Program-made: the position numbers and the translations under genes
From: Syntrophobacteraceae bacterium
Lineage (GTDB): Bacteria; Desulfobacterota; Syntrophobacteria; Syntrophobacterales; Syntrophobacteraceae
Length of the DNA: 58,682 bases
Assembly (NCBI GenBank): GCA_031292215.1
Contig: JARLHO010000022.1
Span: forward strand, 1 to 58,682
Direction of reading: 5' to 3'
Notes under the pieces: generated by a model
The model's input: the letters and a program-made list of their open reading frames with translations, nothing else
The model's database searches: none
What the model was told of the DNA's origin: nothing
Part shown: piece by piece, positions 25,622-33,921 of the stretch
Layout of the letters: each line of letters opens with the position of its first letter
How positions within the stretch are numbered: position 1 is the stretch's first letter

Positions 25622-25998
25622 CCGGAGTTTAGCTTCATGGATAAAGGTTCGATAAATTTTACTCCCACCCCGAGCAAGCCGTCCGAAGGATTTAGGGTGC
25701 GCACGATTGCGGCCAATCCGCCCATCGGAAGGTTTTCGCCCGAATCCATATCCTTGTTTTCAAACGACAGGCTAACATCGAGATCCACGCGGAGAATGGA
25801 GCCCGGGTTGAGTCGCTGGGAGCCCTGGTATTCGAAGTAGGCGCCCAGGTGACTTATGTTTTTTAACCTCGCCACATCCCCCCATTGCTCGCCGCACCGG
25901 CCCGGGGTCTTGGAGACGGCCCTGGCAATCTTTATGCGCAGATTGACATTGATTCTTTTTGCCCTGCGTCTTTCAGCTCTGTCGCTCCCATCCACCAT
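25618..25998 (-). CDS. PilZ-domain c-di-GMP-binding protein
   Basis: 126 residues, a single PilZ domain. The c-di-GMP-binding motifs are both visible: RxxxR near the N-terminus (RRRAKRINVN) and N-x-S-x-x-G (KNISHLGAY). Strands typical of the beta-barrel follow (ILRVDLDVSLSF, AAIVRTLNP, GVGVKFIE). The family transmits c-di-GMP levels to motility, secretion or polysaccharide synthesis. A loop of about 25 residues with AGGLA is somewhat longer than minimal PilZ. With the HD-GYP protein at 0.8 kb it shows c-di-GMP signalling in this organism. Confidence 0.82.
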   Translation of the reverse strand: MVDGSDRAERRRAKRINVNLRIKIARAVSKTPGRCGEQWGDVARLKNISHLGAYFEYQGSQRLNPGSILRVDLDVSLSFENKDMDSGENLPMGGLAAIVRTLNPSDGLLGVGVKFIEPLSMKLNSG

Positions 25999-26632
25999 GC
26001 CCCGTTCCCCAGATTCTATGGTGCAACAATCACCCGCGGCCTCATGCCTTGCCTGCGGTGATCGAAGGACCGTTTACGCGTAGCACTTCGAAAGAGTCTC
26101 TTTAAAAGGAAGAACCTTTATCGAGAGATAAGGATTGCTCCATCCGAACAAAACGCTTCGACGGACGCCGCAGCAACTCTACCCTTATGACCAGGGGCGG
26201 CGAGCGGCGTCGTTTCGCAAGGACCTCTCCTGCAGGGTTCTTTTCGTAAGAACCAAGAGGGTTTGATCCAACACATAGAGCAAGTTTTGGGCCAAAGCCA
26301 GGGGGCTGCGACGCCCAAATTAATCCGGAAGACGCAACGGGTATGAATGGGCAGAGGAAGAGGCGCGCGCGACCGCTCCTCTGCGGTGGACCGGCCGCTC
26401 AGTGCGCGATGCCCCCCCCCCCTCCCCCTGCCCCCAAACGGCCTCAAGGGATCGAGCCGGGGTTTTTGGGGCCCCCGTAGGTGCTGGAGCCAAATCGCTT
26501 CGGGTGTGGAATTTGAGATCGGGGGAGTAAAAAAAAGGGGACGCGATCCGGTGCGCTTTCCTATGAGGATGCGGGGTAGTGGTGCTAAAGTCCATGAGAT
26601 ACTCTTTAACAAAACCTCGCATTCCCCGGTCT
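25999..26632. other. Gene-free stretch
   Basis: Between the PilZ and Mug genes. It includes a C-rich run near 26410-26440. I see no gene or RNA I can support. Confidence 0.4.
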
Positions 26633-27223
26633 TTATCGATCTGCCGGTAGAATGTAAGGAGTATCTGATTTTTCGGTAGCCTCTCTTAGCTCTATCAGCA
26701 ACCGCACGAGTTCTTTCATCGGGTAATTCGCGTTTATTCCGCTCGGGCCGGGCAAAACCCGGGCGGTGGAGATACCGGCTATTTCCTCCCGGCCGGGGCC
26801 CGGCGAGGCCTCAGGTTGCAAGAAGGCTCTCCGGTAAGCCCCAAGGCCCGGGACAGCGCAAAACCGGGGCTTAAAGACGAGAACCTTTTGTGCTAGCGCC
26901 CGCCCGCCTACGGCCAGTTCCTCTGCTCCCGGTTCATCAGCTCTGGCCGTTGCCCGTTGCACCAGGTTAACGATTCCACAGCCGTAGCGCAGGAGGTTTT
27001 CTTCCTCGAATGGCGAAAACAGCCTCGGAGTAAAACCGGCATGGTAGAGCGCGGGCCAGAACCGGTTGCCGGGCCTTGCGAAATGGCGCCCCGTCGCTGC
27101 CGTATAGAGGCCGGGGTTTATGCCGCAAAAGAGCACTTTTAGCCCCGGGGCTATGAGGTCGGAAACGGTCTTTGCCTTAGCGTCAAGTATCTGTTTTTTT
27201 GTTGGCTTAAAAGATTTGTGCAT
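26633..27223 (-). CDS. mug: Mismatch-specific (G/U, G/T) DNA glycosylase, Mug type
   Basis: 196 residues. It removes uracil or ethenocytosine opposite guanine. The family motif is GINPGLYTAATGRHFARPGNRFWPAL, with the catalytic Asn in GINPG. The second active-site block, LPGPSGINANY, corresponds to NPSG-type loops. The ending is polar and slightly longer than the E. coli protein (168 residues). It stands alone on the minus strand between unrelated genes. Confidence 0.9.
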   Translation of the reverse strand: MHKSFKPTKKQILDAKAKTVSDLIAPGLKVLFCGINPGLYTAATGRHFARPGNRFWPALYHAGFTPRLFSPFEEENLLRYGCGIVNLVQRATARADEPGAEELAVGGRALAQKVLVFKPRFCAVPGLGAYRRAFLQPEASPGPGREEIAGISTARVLPGPSGINANYPMKELVRLLIELREATEKSDTPYILPADR

Positions 27224-27475
27224 CGGATTCTTCTGTCTTTTTTCACTCTAAGAACGAAAGGGCGATAGTAAAGCATCTGGGCCGGATGGGCCAATTGATT
27301 TCGCCTGAGCGGACCGGACAGGAGCTTTTCCGGAGTTATGGCATGAACAATGCATATACTTAAATAACTGGACAATCGGCCGTGACGAAGGACGAAAGCT
27401 TTCCCTTTACTTTCTTCCGTTTTTGGGCAATAAAGCCAAATTCAAGTCATTTGTAAAAAAAGGGGCAAACAAAGT

Positions 27476-27775
27476 TTGGCAAGCAAACAGGGAGCGATAT
27501 CAGCGCCCGTTCCCGTCAAAGGCAGGGGGAATGGGGTCGGGCAGGCGCCCGAAGCCGCCTCTCGGGTCGAAATGACCTCGCGTGGCAGCGTTGTGGCGGG
27601 TTCGAGCATCGGCGTGGAAGGCGCCGCCTCCACCTGGTTTCGAGGATTACTTCTGCGCAGAAGGTGCGATTCCTGTGGAACGAGGATCCGCATACTCGGA
27701 GAAGGCGATGACAAGGTGTTTATGAGATGCCCTGAATGTTTGCGTGAATATGTTTTTTTCCACCGCCACGAATAG
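27476..27775 (+). CDS. Small zinc-ribbon protein
   Basis: 99 residues if the TTG at 27476 is used; an ATG at 27572 gives 67 residues and keeps the recognisable part. The C-terminal third carries a zinc ribbon, CDSCGTRIRI ... MRCPECLREYVFF, with two CxxC pairs 18 residues apart. The N-terminal half is low complexity. Function unknown; such ribbons bind nucleic acid or act as structural scaffolds. A longer overlapping minus-strand frame has no motif and is rejected. Confidence 0.5.
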   Translation: MASKQGAISAPVPVKGRGNGVGQAPEAASRVEMTSRGSVVAGSSIGVEGAASTWFRGLLLRRRCDSCGTRIRILGEGDDKVFMRCPECLREYVFFHRHE

Positions 27776-27944
27776 GCCCACTCCTTTTTAACCCCATCCC
27801 CTGCAGTAAATAGCACCCCCGACCCAATCGGTAACCGTTTGACTAAAAGACCTCGTGTGGAGCAAGGGAGCTGCACGCCTTATGGATGTGGTTTTGACCG
27901 GGAAAGTTTTCGGATTTGTCCCTCGGGTTTGGTGTAGGCCCCGG

Positions 27945-28010
27945 GTGAGCGCCCGGTCACGTATCTGTTTGACAAGGCAGGCTCGATTTGTATAATGACC
28001 GCCTGGTCAT
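27945..28010 (+). promoter_or_regulatory. Sigma-70 promoter of tetR-mqn operon with two palindromic operators
   Basis: TTGACA (27969-27974), 16 bp, TATAAT (27991-27996): full consensus boxes. A perfect palindrome ATGACC-gcct-GGTCAT (27995-28010) overlaps the -10 and start site. A second, 5/6-match palindrome GTGAGC-gccc-GGTCAC (27945-27960) lies exactly 50 bp upstream, just before the -35. The layout fits autorepression by the TetR protein encoded 20 bp downstream. Confidence 0.75.
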
Positions 28011-28030
28011 TTTAATCGATTAGAGGTTGC

Positions 28031-28723
28031 ATGGCTGCCCGCGATACGTTTACCAAACTAGGCGAAGACAAAAAGGCCAGGATACTGGATGTGGCCGTGG
28101 AGGAATTTTCGCGCCACGGGTTCCGGCAGGCGAGCGTAAATCGCATGGTGGAAAGCATCGGTATCGCCAAGGGATCGCTTTTTCAGTATTTTGGAAGCAA
28201 AGAGGGGTTGTTCACGGTCATCTTCGACCATGCCGTGGAACTGGTAAGACAGTCTTTGCGGCAGGTGAAAAAAGAGAGCTGCGAGAAGGATTTCTTCGGC
28301 CGGATAAAGGAGAGCCTGCTTGCGGGAATCCGCTTTATCGAGCGCCACCCCAGGGTCTACCGAATTTACCTCAAGATGATTTTTCAGGAAGATTTTCCGC
28401 TAAGAGCCGAGTTTTTGGAGCAGGTGCATCTTTTTTCGGCCGAATATCTTCAGCCGGTAGTGGAGGCGGGCATCGAACGGGGGGAGCTCCGGCCGGATAC
28501 CGACGTAGAGATGACCGTGTTCATGCTTGACGCTCTCATGGACAGGTTGCTGCAGGCGTACTGCGTTCCTTTTTTAGACGCGGGGGCAAGTATTTACAAG
28601 GCGCCGGCAGATGTGCTGGAGCGAAAAGTAGACGAGTTTATCAAGTTGCTTCGGTGTGGGATGGGCGCCGCAGGGGGGCGTTTAGTCCCGCAAGGAGGAG
28701 GGGGGGTGGGAGAATATGTTTGA
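28031..28723 (+). CDS. TetR/AcrR-family transcriptional regulator
   Basis: 230 residues. N-terminal TetR HTH (KARILDVAVEEFSRHGFRQAS, then VNRMVESIGIAKGSLFQYFGSKEGLF). The remainder is helical ligand-binding domain (FIERHPRVYRIYLKMIF, MTVFMLDALMDRLLQAY). It is the first gene behind the promoter with two GGTCA-type palindromes and overlaps mqnE by 8 bp, so it almost certainly regulates its own operon, the menaquinone genes. The ligand is unknown; acyl or quinone-like compounds are possible. The last 20 residues are Gly-rich. Confidence 0.88.
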   Translation: MAARDTFTKLGEDKKARILDVAVEEFSRHGFRQASVNRMVESIGIAKGSLFQYFGSKEGLFTVIFDHAVELVRQSLRQVKKESCEKDFFGRIKESLLAGIRFIERHPRVYRIYLKMIFQEDFPLRAEFLEQVHLFSAEYLQPVVEAGIERGELRPDTDVEMTVFMLDALMDRLLQAYCVPFLDAGASIYKAPADVLERKVDEFIKLLRCGMGAAGGRLVPQGGGGVGEYV

Positions 28724-29840
28724 GCCACGCTACTATAGGAACTTCGGTCTTGAGGAGATCGCCCGCAAAGTTTGCGACCGGGAAAGGCTAACGATTGCGG
28801 ACGGAGAAAAGCTCTTTGCCTGCCCGGACTTAAACGCCGTTGGCTCGCTTGCCCACGAGGTCAGGAAAAGGCTTTACGGAAACCAGGCATATTATGTCGT
28901 AAACCGGCATATCAATTATTCCAATATTTGCGTCAATGGCTGCCGCTTCTGCGCTTTTAGCAAGAAAAAGGGCGATCCGCTTTCCTTTGAACTCTCCGAG
29001 GAGCAAATCCTTGAAAAAATCGGCGCCAATGGACACGATTTGACGGAAATCCACGTAGTCGGCGGCTGCCACCCGGATCTGCCTCTTTCCTTTTTCGAGG
29101 GTCTTATCGGTAAGATTCGGGAGCTACAACCGCATGCCTTCATCAAGGCCTTTACAGCAGTCGAGGTCGCCCATTTCGCAAAAAAAGAGGGGATCGCGAT
29201 CGCTCAAGTTTTAGCCCGGCTAAAAGCTGCCGGCGTGAAGATGATGCCGGGCGGGGGGGCGGAAATTTTTAGCGACCGGGTAAGATCTCTTCTTTGCCCG
29301 GAAAAGCTCGACGCCCGCGGCTGGCTCGATTGCATACGACAGGCGCATGAAATGGGAATTAAGACCAACGCCACGATGCTCTACGGCCATATCGAGACCC
29401 GGCTGGAAAGGCTCGAGCACCTGGTGGCCCTTCGCGAGCTCCAAGACCGGACCGGGGGGTTTGTCTGCTTTATCCCCCTTAGTTTCCAGACGGCCAATAC
29501 CCCGCTTGGGGCCATGGAGCCGCCAACCGGGGTCGAAGACTTAAAAACGATCGCTATCAGCCGCCTGATGCTCGATAACATCCCCCACATCAAGGCCTAT
29601 TGGGTGATGCTCTCGGCAAAAGTCGCCCAGGTCGCCCTCTACTTCGGGGCAGACGACTTCGACGGCACGGTGGTGGAGGAAAAGATAGGGCACATGGCCG
29701 GGGCAAAATCCCGGCAGGAAATGACGCGAAGCGAGATCGAGGGGATCATCCGGGACGGGGGGTTTTTGCCCGTGGAACGTGACAGCCTATTTCGAAAAGC
29801 CGGCCGGGATTTTTTGGAAACGGTTGACAGTAAGGTGTAA
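28716..29840 (+). CDS. mqnE: Aminodeoxyfutalosine synthase (radical SAM)
   Basis: 374 residues. It joins 3-enolpyruvylbenzoate and SAM to form 6-amino-6-deoxyfutalosine, second step of the futalosine menaquinone route. The 4Fe-4S motif is CVNGCRFCAF in the context HINYSNICVNGCRFCAFSKKKGD. Later landmarks are HVVGGCHPDLPLSFFEGL, MMPGGGAEIFSDRVR, TNATMLYGHIET and GGFVCFIPLSFQT. The ATG overlaps the tetR stop, implying coupling; mqnC follows after 3 bp. Confidence 0.93.
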   Translation: MFEPRYYRNFGLEEIARKVCDRERLTIADGEKLFACPDLNAVGSLAHEVRKRLYGNQAYYVVNRHINYSNICVNGCRFCAFSKKKGDPLSFELSEEQILEKIGANGHDLTEIHVVGGCHPDLPLSFFEGLIGKIRELQPHAFIKAFTAVEVAHFAKKEGIAIAQVLARLKAAGVKMMPGGGAEIFSDRVRSLLCPEKLDARGWLDCIRQAHEMGIKTNATMLYGHIETRLERLEHLVALRELQDRTGGFVCFIPLSFQTANTPLGAMEPPTGVEDLKTIAISRLMLDNIPHIKAYWVMLSAKVAQVALYFGADDFDGTVVEEKIGHMAGAKSRQEMTRSEIEGIIRDGGFLPVERDSLFRKAGRDFLETVDSKV

Positions 29841-29843
29841 GTT

Positions 29844-30908
29844 ATGAGTCAAAACGGCAGGTTAAACCTGGAGCAGGCGAAAAGCCTTTATGTGGACGGT
29901 GATTTCTATACGCTGGGCCGCATGGCCCATGAAGCGCGCCTTGGAAAACACGACCGCCCGATTGTCACCTATGTGGTTGACCGCAACATCAATTACTCCA
30001 ATGTATGCGAGTGCGGATGCCGTTTCTGCGCATTTTTCAGGCCCGTTGGCCACAGCGAGGGCTATGTTCTCAGCCGGGAGGAGCTGTCCCAAAAGATCGA
30101 GGAGACCCTTAAGCTTGGCGGAACGCAAATCCTTTTGCAGGGCGGCCATCACCCCGAGCTGCCGTTTTCCTTCTACGAGGACATGCTTGGATTTATAAAG
30201 TCCCGGTATCCGATCCACATACATGCTTTCTCGCCCCCGGAGATCGTGTTTTTCGCCCGGCGGGAGTCCCTTAACGTAAAAGAGGTGATAGCGAGGCTCA
30301 AAATCGCGGGGTTGGATTCGATCCCCGGGGGGGGAGCTGAAATTTTAGTCGATTCGGTAAGGCAACGGGTGTCTCCTCGCAAATGCTCGGCCGCCCAGTG
30401 GCTTGCAGTGATGGAGGAGGCGCACGCACAGGGGCTTCGAACGACTGCCACCATGATGTTTGGCCACGAGGAAACGGTCGAAGACAGGCTCACCCATCTT
30501 TTCGCCCTGCGAGACCTCCAGGACCGCACGGGGGGCTTTACGGCCTTTATCCCCTGGGCCTTCCAGCCGCAGAACACCGCGATCCGAAGGGAACCCGAAA
30601 CGGCGGTGTCCTACTTAAGGCTTCTGGCGATATCCCGGCTCGTTTTGGACAATTTCGAAAATATTCAGGCCTCCTGGGTGACAATGGGGCCCAAGGTCGC
30701 TCAGGTGGCCCTTTTTTTCGGCGCAAACGACTTCGGCTCAACGATGATCGAGGAAAATGTCGTGGCGGCCGCAGGGGTGAGTTTTCGCCTTTCGGTCCAG
30801 GAGATCCGCCGGGTAATCGAGTCGGCAGGGTTTTTGCCGCGTCAGCGGACGATGGCCTACGAACTGCTCTGCGACTCGGCCGGCGAACGGGAGGGGAAGG
30901 TGCTGTGA
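29844..30908 (+). CDS. mqnC: Cyclic dehypoxanthine futalosine synthase (radical SAM)
   Basis: 354 residues, a paralogue of MqnE. It cyclises dehypoxanthine futalosine by a radical SAM mechanism. Cluster motif CECGCRFCAFFRP after RNINYSNV; the MqnC-type QILLQGGHHPELPFSFYEDM, SIPGGGAEILVDSVRQRVSP and TTATMMFGHEETVEDR are present, and GGFTAFIPWAFQPQNT separates it from MqnE. It starts 3 bp after mqnE; its stop TGA overlaps the GTG start of mqnX. Confidence 0.94.
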   Translation: MSQNGRLNLEQAKSLYVDGDFYTLGRMAHEARLGKHDRPIVTYVVDRNINYSNVCECGCRFCAFFRPVGHSEGYVLSREELSQKIEETLKLGGTQILLQGGHHPELPFSFYEDMLGFIKSRYPIHIHAFSPPEIVFFARRESLNVKEVIARLKIAGLDSIPGGGAEILVDSVRQRVSPRKCSAAQWLAVMEEAHAQGLRTTATMMFGHEETVEDRLTHLFALRDLQDRTGGFTAFIPWAFQPQNTAIRREPETAVSYLRLLAISRLVLDNFENIQASWVTMGPKVAQVALFFGANDFGSTMIEENVVAAAGVSFRLSVQEIRRVIESAGFLPRQRTMAYELLCDSAGEREGKVL

Positions 30909-32143
30909 AGGGGGTCGATGAAATCCCGGGGCAGCCGCTGATTCACCGGGCCCAGTGGCTTATGCCGGTGTGCGCTGCCCCCGTTGCAAACGGCGCGGTT
31001 TTTACCTCGGGGGGCCGGGTCGTTTTCGCCGGCGCCTACGCGAGCGTAAAAAAGGAGTGTCCCGCCGGAACCCGTGTGATCGACCACGGCCGGGCGGCGC
31101 TTTTCCCTGCCCTTGTAAATTCTCACACGCACTTGGAACTCTCCGGCCTAAGAGGCAAAATAGCTTTCCCCCAGCCTGGCTTTCGCGAGTGGATAAGGCT
31201 CCTGTTCGACCTTCGGGCCCAAACGGCATCGGAGGCGCCCGAGCGGGCCTTAAGGCTTGGAGAAAAGGAGAGCTTTGCGAGCGGCACAGGGCTTTGCGGG
31301 GATATCACCAATGGGGGCGCGGCGCGCCGGTCGGATTGGGGGGGGGTGGAGAGGCTGATTTTTCTCGAACTCCTGGGGTTTAACCTCGATTCGCTCACGA
31401 GTTCGATGCCGCCGGGTCTTCTCCTGGACCCATCCGGTCTTATCCCGGCGCCTCATTCGGTTTATTCGGTTTCCGCCCCGATCATTTCCGAGTGCAAGGA
31501 GTGGACACGGGGGCGCGGGCTTCCCCTTACGATGCATGTCGCCGAACATGTAGACGAAATCGAGTTTTTACAGACCGGAAAAGGTTTTTGCCGCGAACTG
31601 CTGGAAAGCCTGGGGAGATTTCCCCCCGGATGGAAGCCGCCCGGAAAAACCCCGGTAGAATATCTTGACTGGCTGGGCGCACTCGACGCAAACACAATGC
31701 TCGTACACGCGGTTCACCTGTCGGAGTCGGACTGGGCGCTTGCCGCAAAGAGAAACTGCTCGGTGGTTTTTTGCCCCAGAAGCAACAGTAACCTTGGCGC
31801 CGGCCGAGCGCGGATTGAAAAGGCGCTCTCCCTGGGCCTCAATTGCTCCCTTGCTACCGACAGTCTTGCCAGTAACACGGATCTCGATCTTTTTGCCGAA
31901 GCCGCTCACGTCTTCGCGAGCCACCCGGCGATCGACCCCGAAAAAATCCTTGAAATGATTACGGTAAACCCCGCCCGCTCGCTTGGTCGCGCGGGGGATT
32001 TCGGGTGTATCGCGCCGGGGGCCACAGCGAACATGCTTGCGGTGGCACTCGGAGCGGGCGCAAATGAGTCGAGCCTTGCCCAATCCCTTATCGAATCAGG
32101 AAAAAAAGGAGCATGGAAATGGGTGAACAATCAGCGGGCTTAA
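30905..32143 (+). CDS. mqnX: Aminodeoxyfutalosine deaminase (amidohydrolase)
   Basis: 412 residues from GTG 30905, preceded by a GGAGGGGAAGG ribosome binding site inside mqnC. It deaminates 6-amino-6-deoxyfutalosine to futalosine. Amidohydrolase metal ligands: NSHTHLELSGL, HVAEHVDEIEF, HAVHLSES and the terminal Asp in LATDSLASN. The frame is open upstream inside mqnC to 30383, but that part has no homology and is rejected. It overlaps mqnA by 31 bp. Assignment as MqnX rather than a generic SAH deaminase rests mainly on context. Confidence 0.88.
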   Translation: MKGVDEIPGQPLIHRAQWLMPVCAAPVANGAVFTSGGRVVFAGAYASVKKECPAGTRVIDHGRAALFPALVNSHTHLELSGLRGKIAFPQPGFREWIRLLFDLRAQTASEAPERALRLGEKESFASGTGLCGDITNGGAARRSDWGGVERLIFLELLGFNLDSLTSSMPPGLLLDPSGLIPAPHSVYSVSAPIISECKEWTRGRGLPLTMHVAEHVDEIEFLQTGKGFCRELLESLGRFPPGWKPPGKTPVEYLDWLGALDANTMLVHAVHLSESDWALAAKRNCSVVFCPRSNSNLGAGRARIEKALSLGLNCSLATDSLASNTDLDLFAEAAHVFASHPAIDPEKILEMITVNPARSLGRAGDFGCIAPGATANMLAVALGAGANESSLAQSLIESGKKGAWKWVNNQRA

Positions 32144-32964
32144 GGCTTGGAAGGATAGATTTTCTAAACGTTCTTCCGATCTACCATGCGCTTGAAGCGG
32201 GCATGGTCGAAAATCCCTTCGAGATCATAGCCGGGGATCCCGCCCGGCTAAATGATCTTTGCGCGGGAGCAGAACTGGACATAAGCCCTGTTTCCTCCAT
32301 AGAGTACGCTCGTCGAGCGGAGCTCTATCAGATAGTGCCGGAAATCTCCATTAGTTCGGCGGGTGAAGTAAAGAGCGTGCTGCTTCTTAGCCGCATGCCG
32401 GTCGAAGGGCTAACGGGGAAAAGGGTCCTTCTTAGCTCGAAGTCCCAAACCTCGGTGGGGCTGCTAAAAGTTTTGTGCATGCGCTACGGGGTTACCCCGA
32501 AGTTCGAGACCGGATCGTGTCTGGAATGTTTTGTGGAAAGCGAGCGTCCCGATGCGTGCCTTGCCATAGGAGACGAAGCGCTGCGGCTTGCGGCGAGCGG
32601 TCTTTACCCACACGTACTCGACCTCGGCGCCGCCTGGCTCAAGTGGACCGGGCTTCCTTTCGTTTTTGCCGTATGGGTGGTGCGAAGGGACGTGGTCAGG
32701 GACAAATCCGCGCAGTTGCCCCGGGCAATCGAGGCCCTTCTGTCTTCCAAAAGATGGGGTCTTGCCAACATCTCCCGGATCTGCGAAGTGGCCGCCCAAA
32801 CGGGCTTAATGCAAGCGCGCGAGTTCGAGGAGTACTACCGCTGTCTTCAGTACGAGTTGAACGAACCGGAGAAAAGAGGGCTCGAACTGTTCTACACCTC
32901 GCTTGTTGAGGCGGGGGAACTCGATCGCGTGGCTGCGCTCGACATGTATACGCCCTTTGCCTAA
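32113..32964 (+). CDS. mqnA: Chorismate dehydratase
   Basis: 283 residues. First step of the futalosine pathway: chorismate to 3-enolpyruvylbenzoate. The periplasmic-binding-like fold begins LGRIDFLNVLPIYHALE, followed by LDISPVSSIEYARR, VLLSSKSQTSVGLLKVL and CLAIGDEALRLA. The chosen ATG gives a short polar N-terminus; a second Met at codon 3 is also usable. It overlaps mqnX by 31 bp and ends the operon. mqnB/MTA nucleosidase and mqnD are not in the window. Confidence 0.93.
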   Translation: MEMGEQSAGLRLGRIDFLNVLPIYHALEAGMVENPFEIIAGDPARLNDLCAGAELDISPVSSIEYARRAELYQIVPEISISSAGEVKSVLLLSRMPVEGLTGKRVLLSSKSQTSVGLLKVLCMRYGVTPKFETGSCLECFVESERPDACLAIGDEALRLAASGLYPHVLDLGAAWLKWTGLPFVFAVWVVRRDVVRDKSAQLPRAIEALLSSKRWGLANISRICEVAAQTGLMQAREFEEYYRCLQYELNEPEKRGLELFYTSLVEAGELDRVAALDMYTPFA

Positions 32965-33341
32965 AGTGGCGTGAGGGGGTTTGACTACCCCTCCCGGGAT
33001 TTGCGCTGCGGGGCGCCTTGCCCGCACTACTCCCGGGGGCCGGCTAAGAGCCCCCCTGGAGCGACCTATAGCAAAAATCGGCTCGCAAGGAATGTTTTTT
33101 CCCTTCCGGCTGCTTTTTTTGCCCCATTGCTTTTTCCCTATCTGGTTGCCTTATCTATTGCCGCTTCTGGTTTCCCCTTCCCGTTGCCGTTTTGCAGACC
33201 GGGGCAATGGGAGCTAAAATCCGGAGCACCCAAAGTGGAACCAGCGGCTTTGCTGGGAAGCGGCGGTTTTTTGCCGTTTTTTTTTCCCCTTCGTTTCTAT
33301 TCTCACCCGATCACCGGTCAGGGGCCAGGGAGATACAGTCA
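32965..33341. other. Gene-free stretch between mqnA and the DUF5681 gene
   Basis: About 375 bp, pyrimidine-rich on the plus strand (several T-runs, 33100-33300). No gene or clear terminator; the T-runs could assist termination after mqnA. Confidence 0.4.
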
Positions 33342-33803
33342 ATGGCTAATACATGCGAGCCTAAAGCTAAACGCTCGAGCGGATGGGGACGCCCGTTTTG
33401 CAAAGGCCAATCGGGCAACCCCAAGGGCAGGCCCAAGGGGAGCCGGAACAAATCCACACTCATCGCCCAGGCGCTCCTTGAGGGAGAAGCCCAATTGCTT
33501 ACGAGAAAAGTGGTGGATAAAGCCCTTGAAGGCGACAGGACCTGCCTTCAAATCTGCATGGACCGGTTGATCCCGAAAAAAAAGGACTCGCCGATCAAAT
33601 TCAACCTGCCTCAAATCGGGGCCTCCTCGGATATTCCAAAATTTTTAGCCGCCATTGCGGCCCGGTTTGAAGATGGGGAAATCACACCGGTAGATGCCCG
33701 GGCTCTGGCCGATCTGGCCAATGCCTATCGAAAACTAATCGAAATGGCGGAGCTCGAACCGCGCGTTAGCGAACTCGAAGAGATGATTGAACAGCAGAAA
33801 TGA
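33342..33803 (+). CDS. DUF5681-type small basic protein
   Basis: 153 residues from ATG 33342, with AGGGAGA upstream. The N-terminal FCKGQSGNPKGRPKGSRNKST is the hallmark of the DUF5681 family, found in many proteobacteria and often near phage or accessory DNA. The middle is helical (LIAQALLEGEAQLL, VVDKALEGDRTCLQICMDRL) and the end is a coiled coil (ELEPRVSELEEMIEQQ). Function not established; DNA binding or a terminase-small-subunit-like role is conceivable. Confidence 0.7.
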   Translation: MANTCEPKAKRSSGWGRPFCKGQSGNPKGRPKGSRNKSTLIAQALLEGEAQLLTRKVVDKALEGDRTCLQICMDRLIPKKKDSPIKFNLPQIGASSDIPKFLAAIAARFEDGEITPVDARALADLANAYRKLIEMAELEPRVSELEEMIEQQK

Positions 33804-33921
33804 GCTTTTTGGACCCTTGCGCGCGGCCCCGTTCCAAGGCTGGTAGCGCGCGCCGGACTTATTGCCGGGTCGCTTCCATCAGTGCGGGGGCGACCCGGCG
33901 ATTGGTTTTCCCCATGCCCGG

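Noticed and set aside
27442-27876. 144-codon minus-strand gene
   Set aside because: It overlaps the zinc-ribbon frame, which has clear CxxC pairs; the minus-strand product has no domain character.
30383-30904. 174-codon extension upstream of mqnX
   Set aside because: It lies wholly inside mqnC in another frame, is low-complexity Arg/Gly-rich, and the GTG at 30905 has a ribosome binding site and starts the homologous part.
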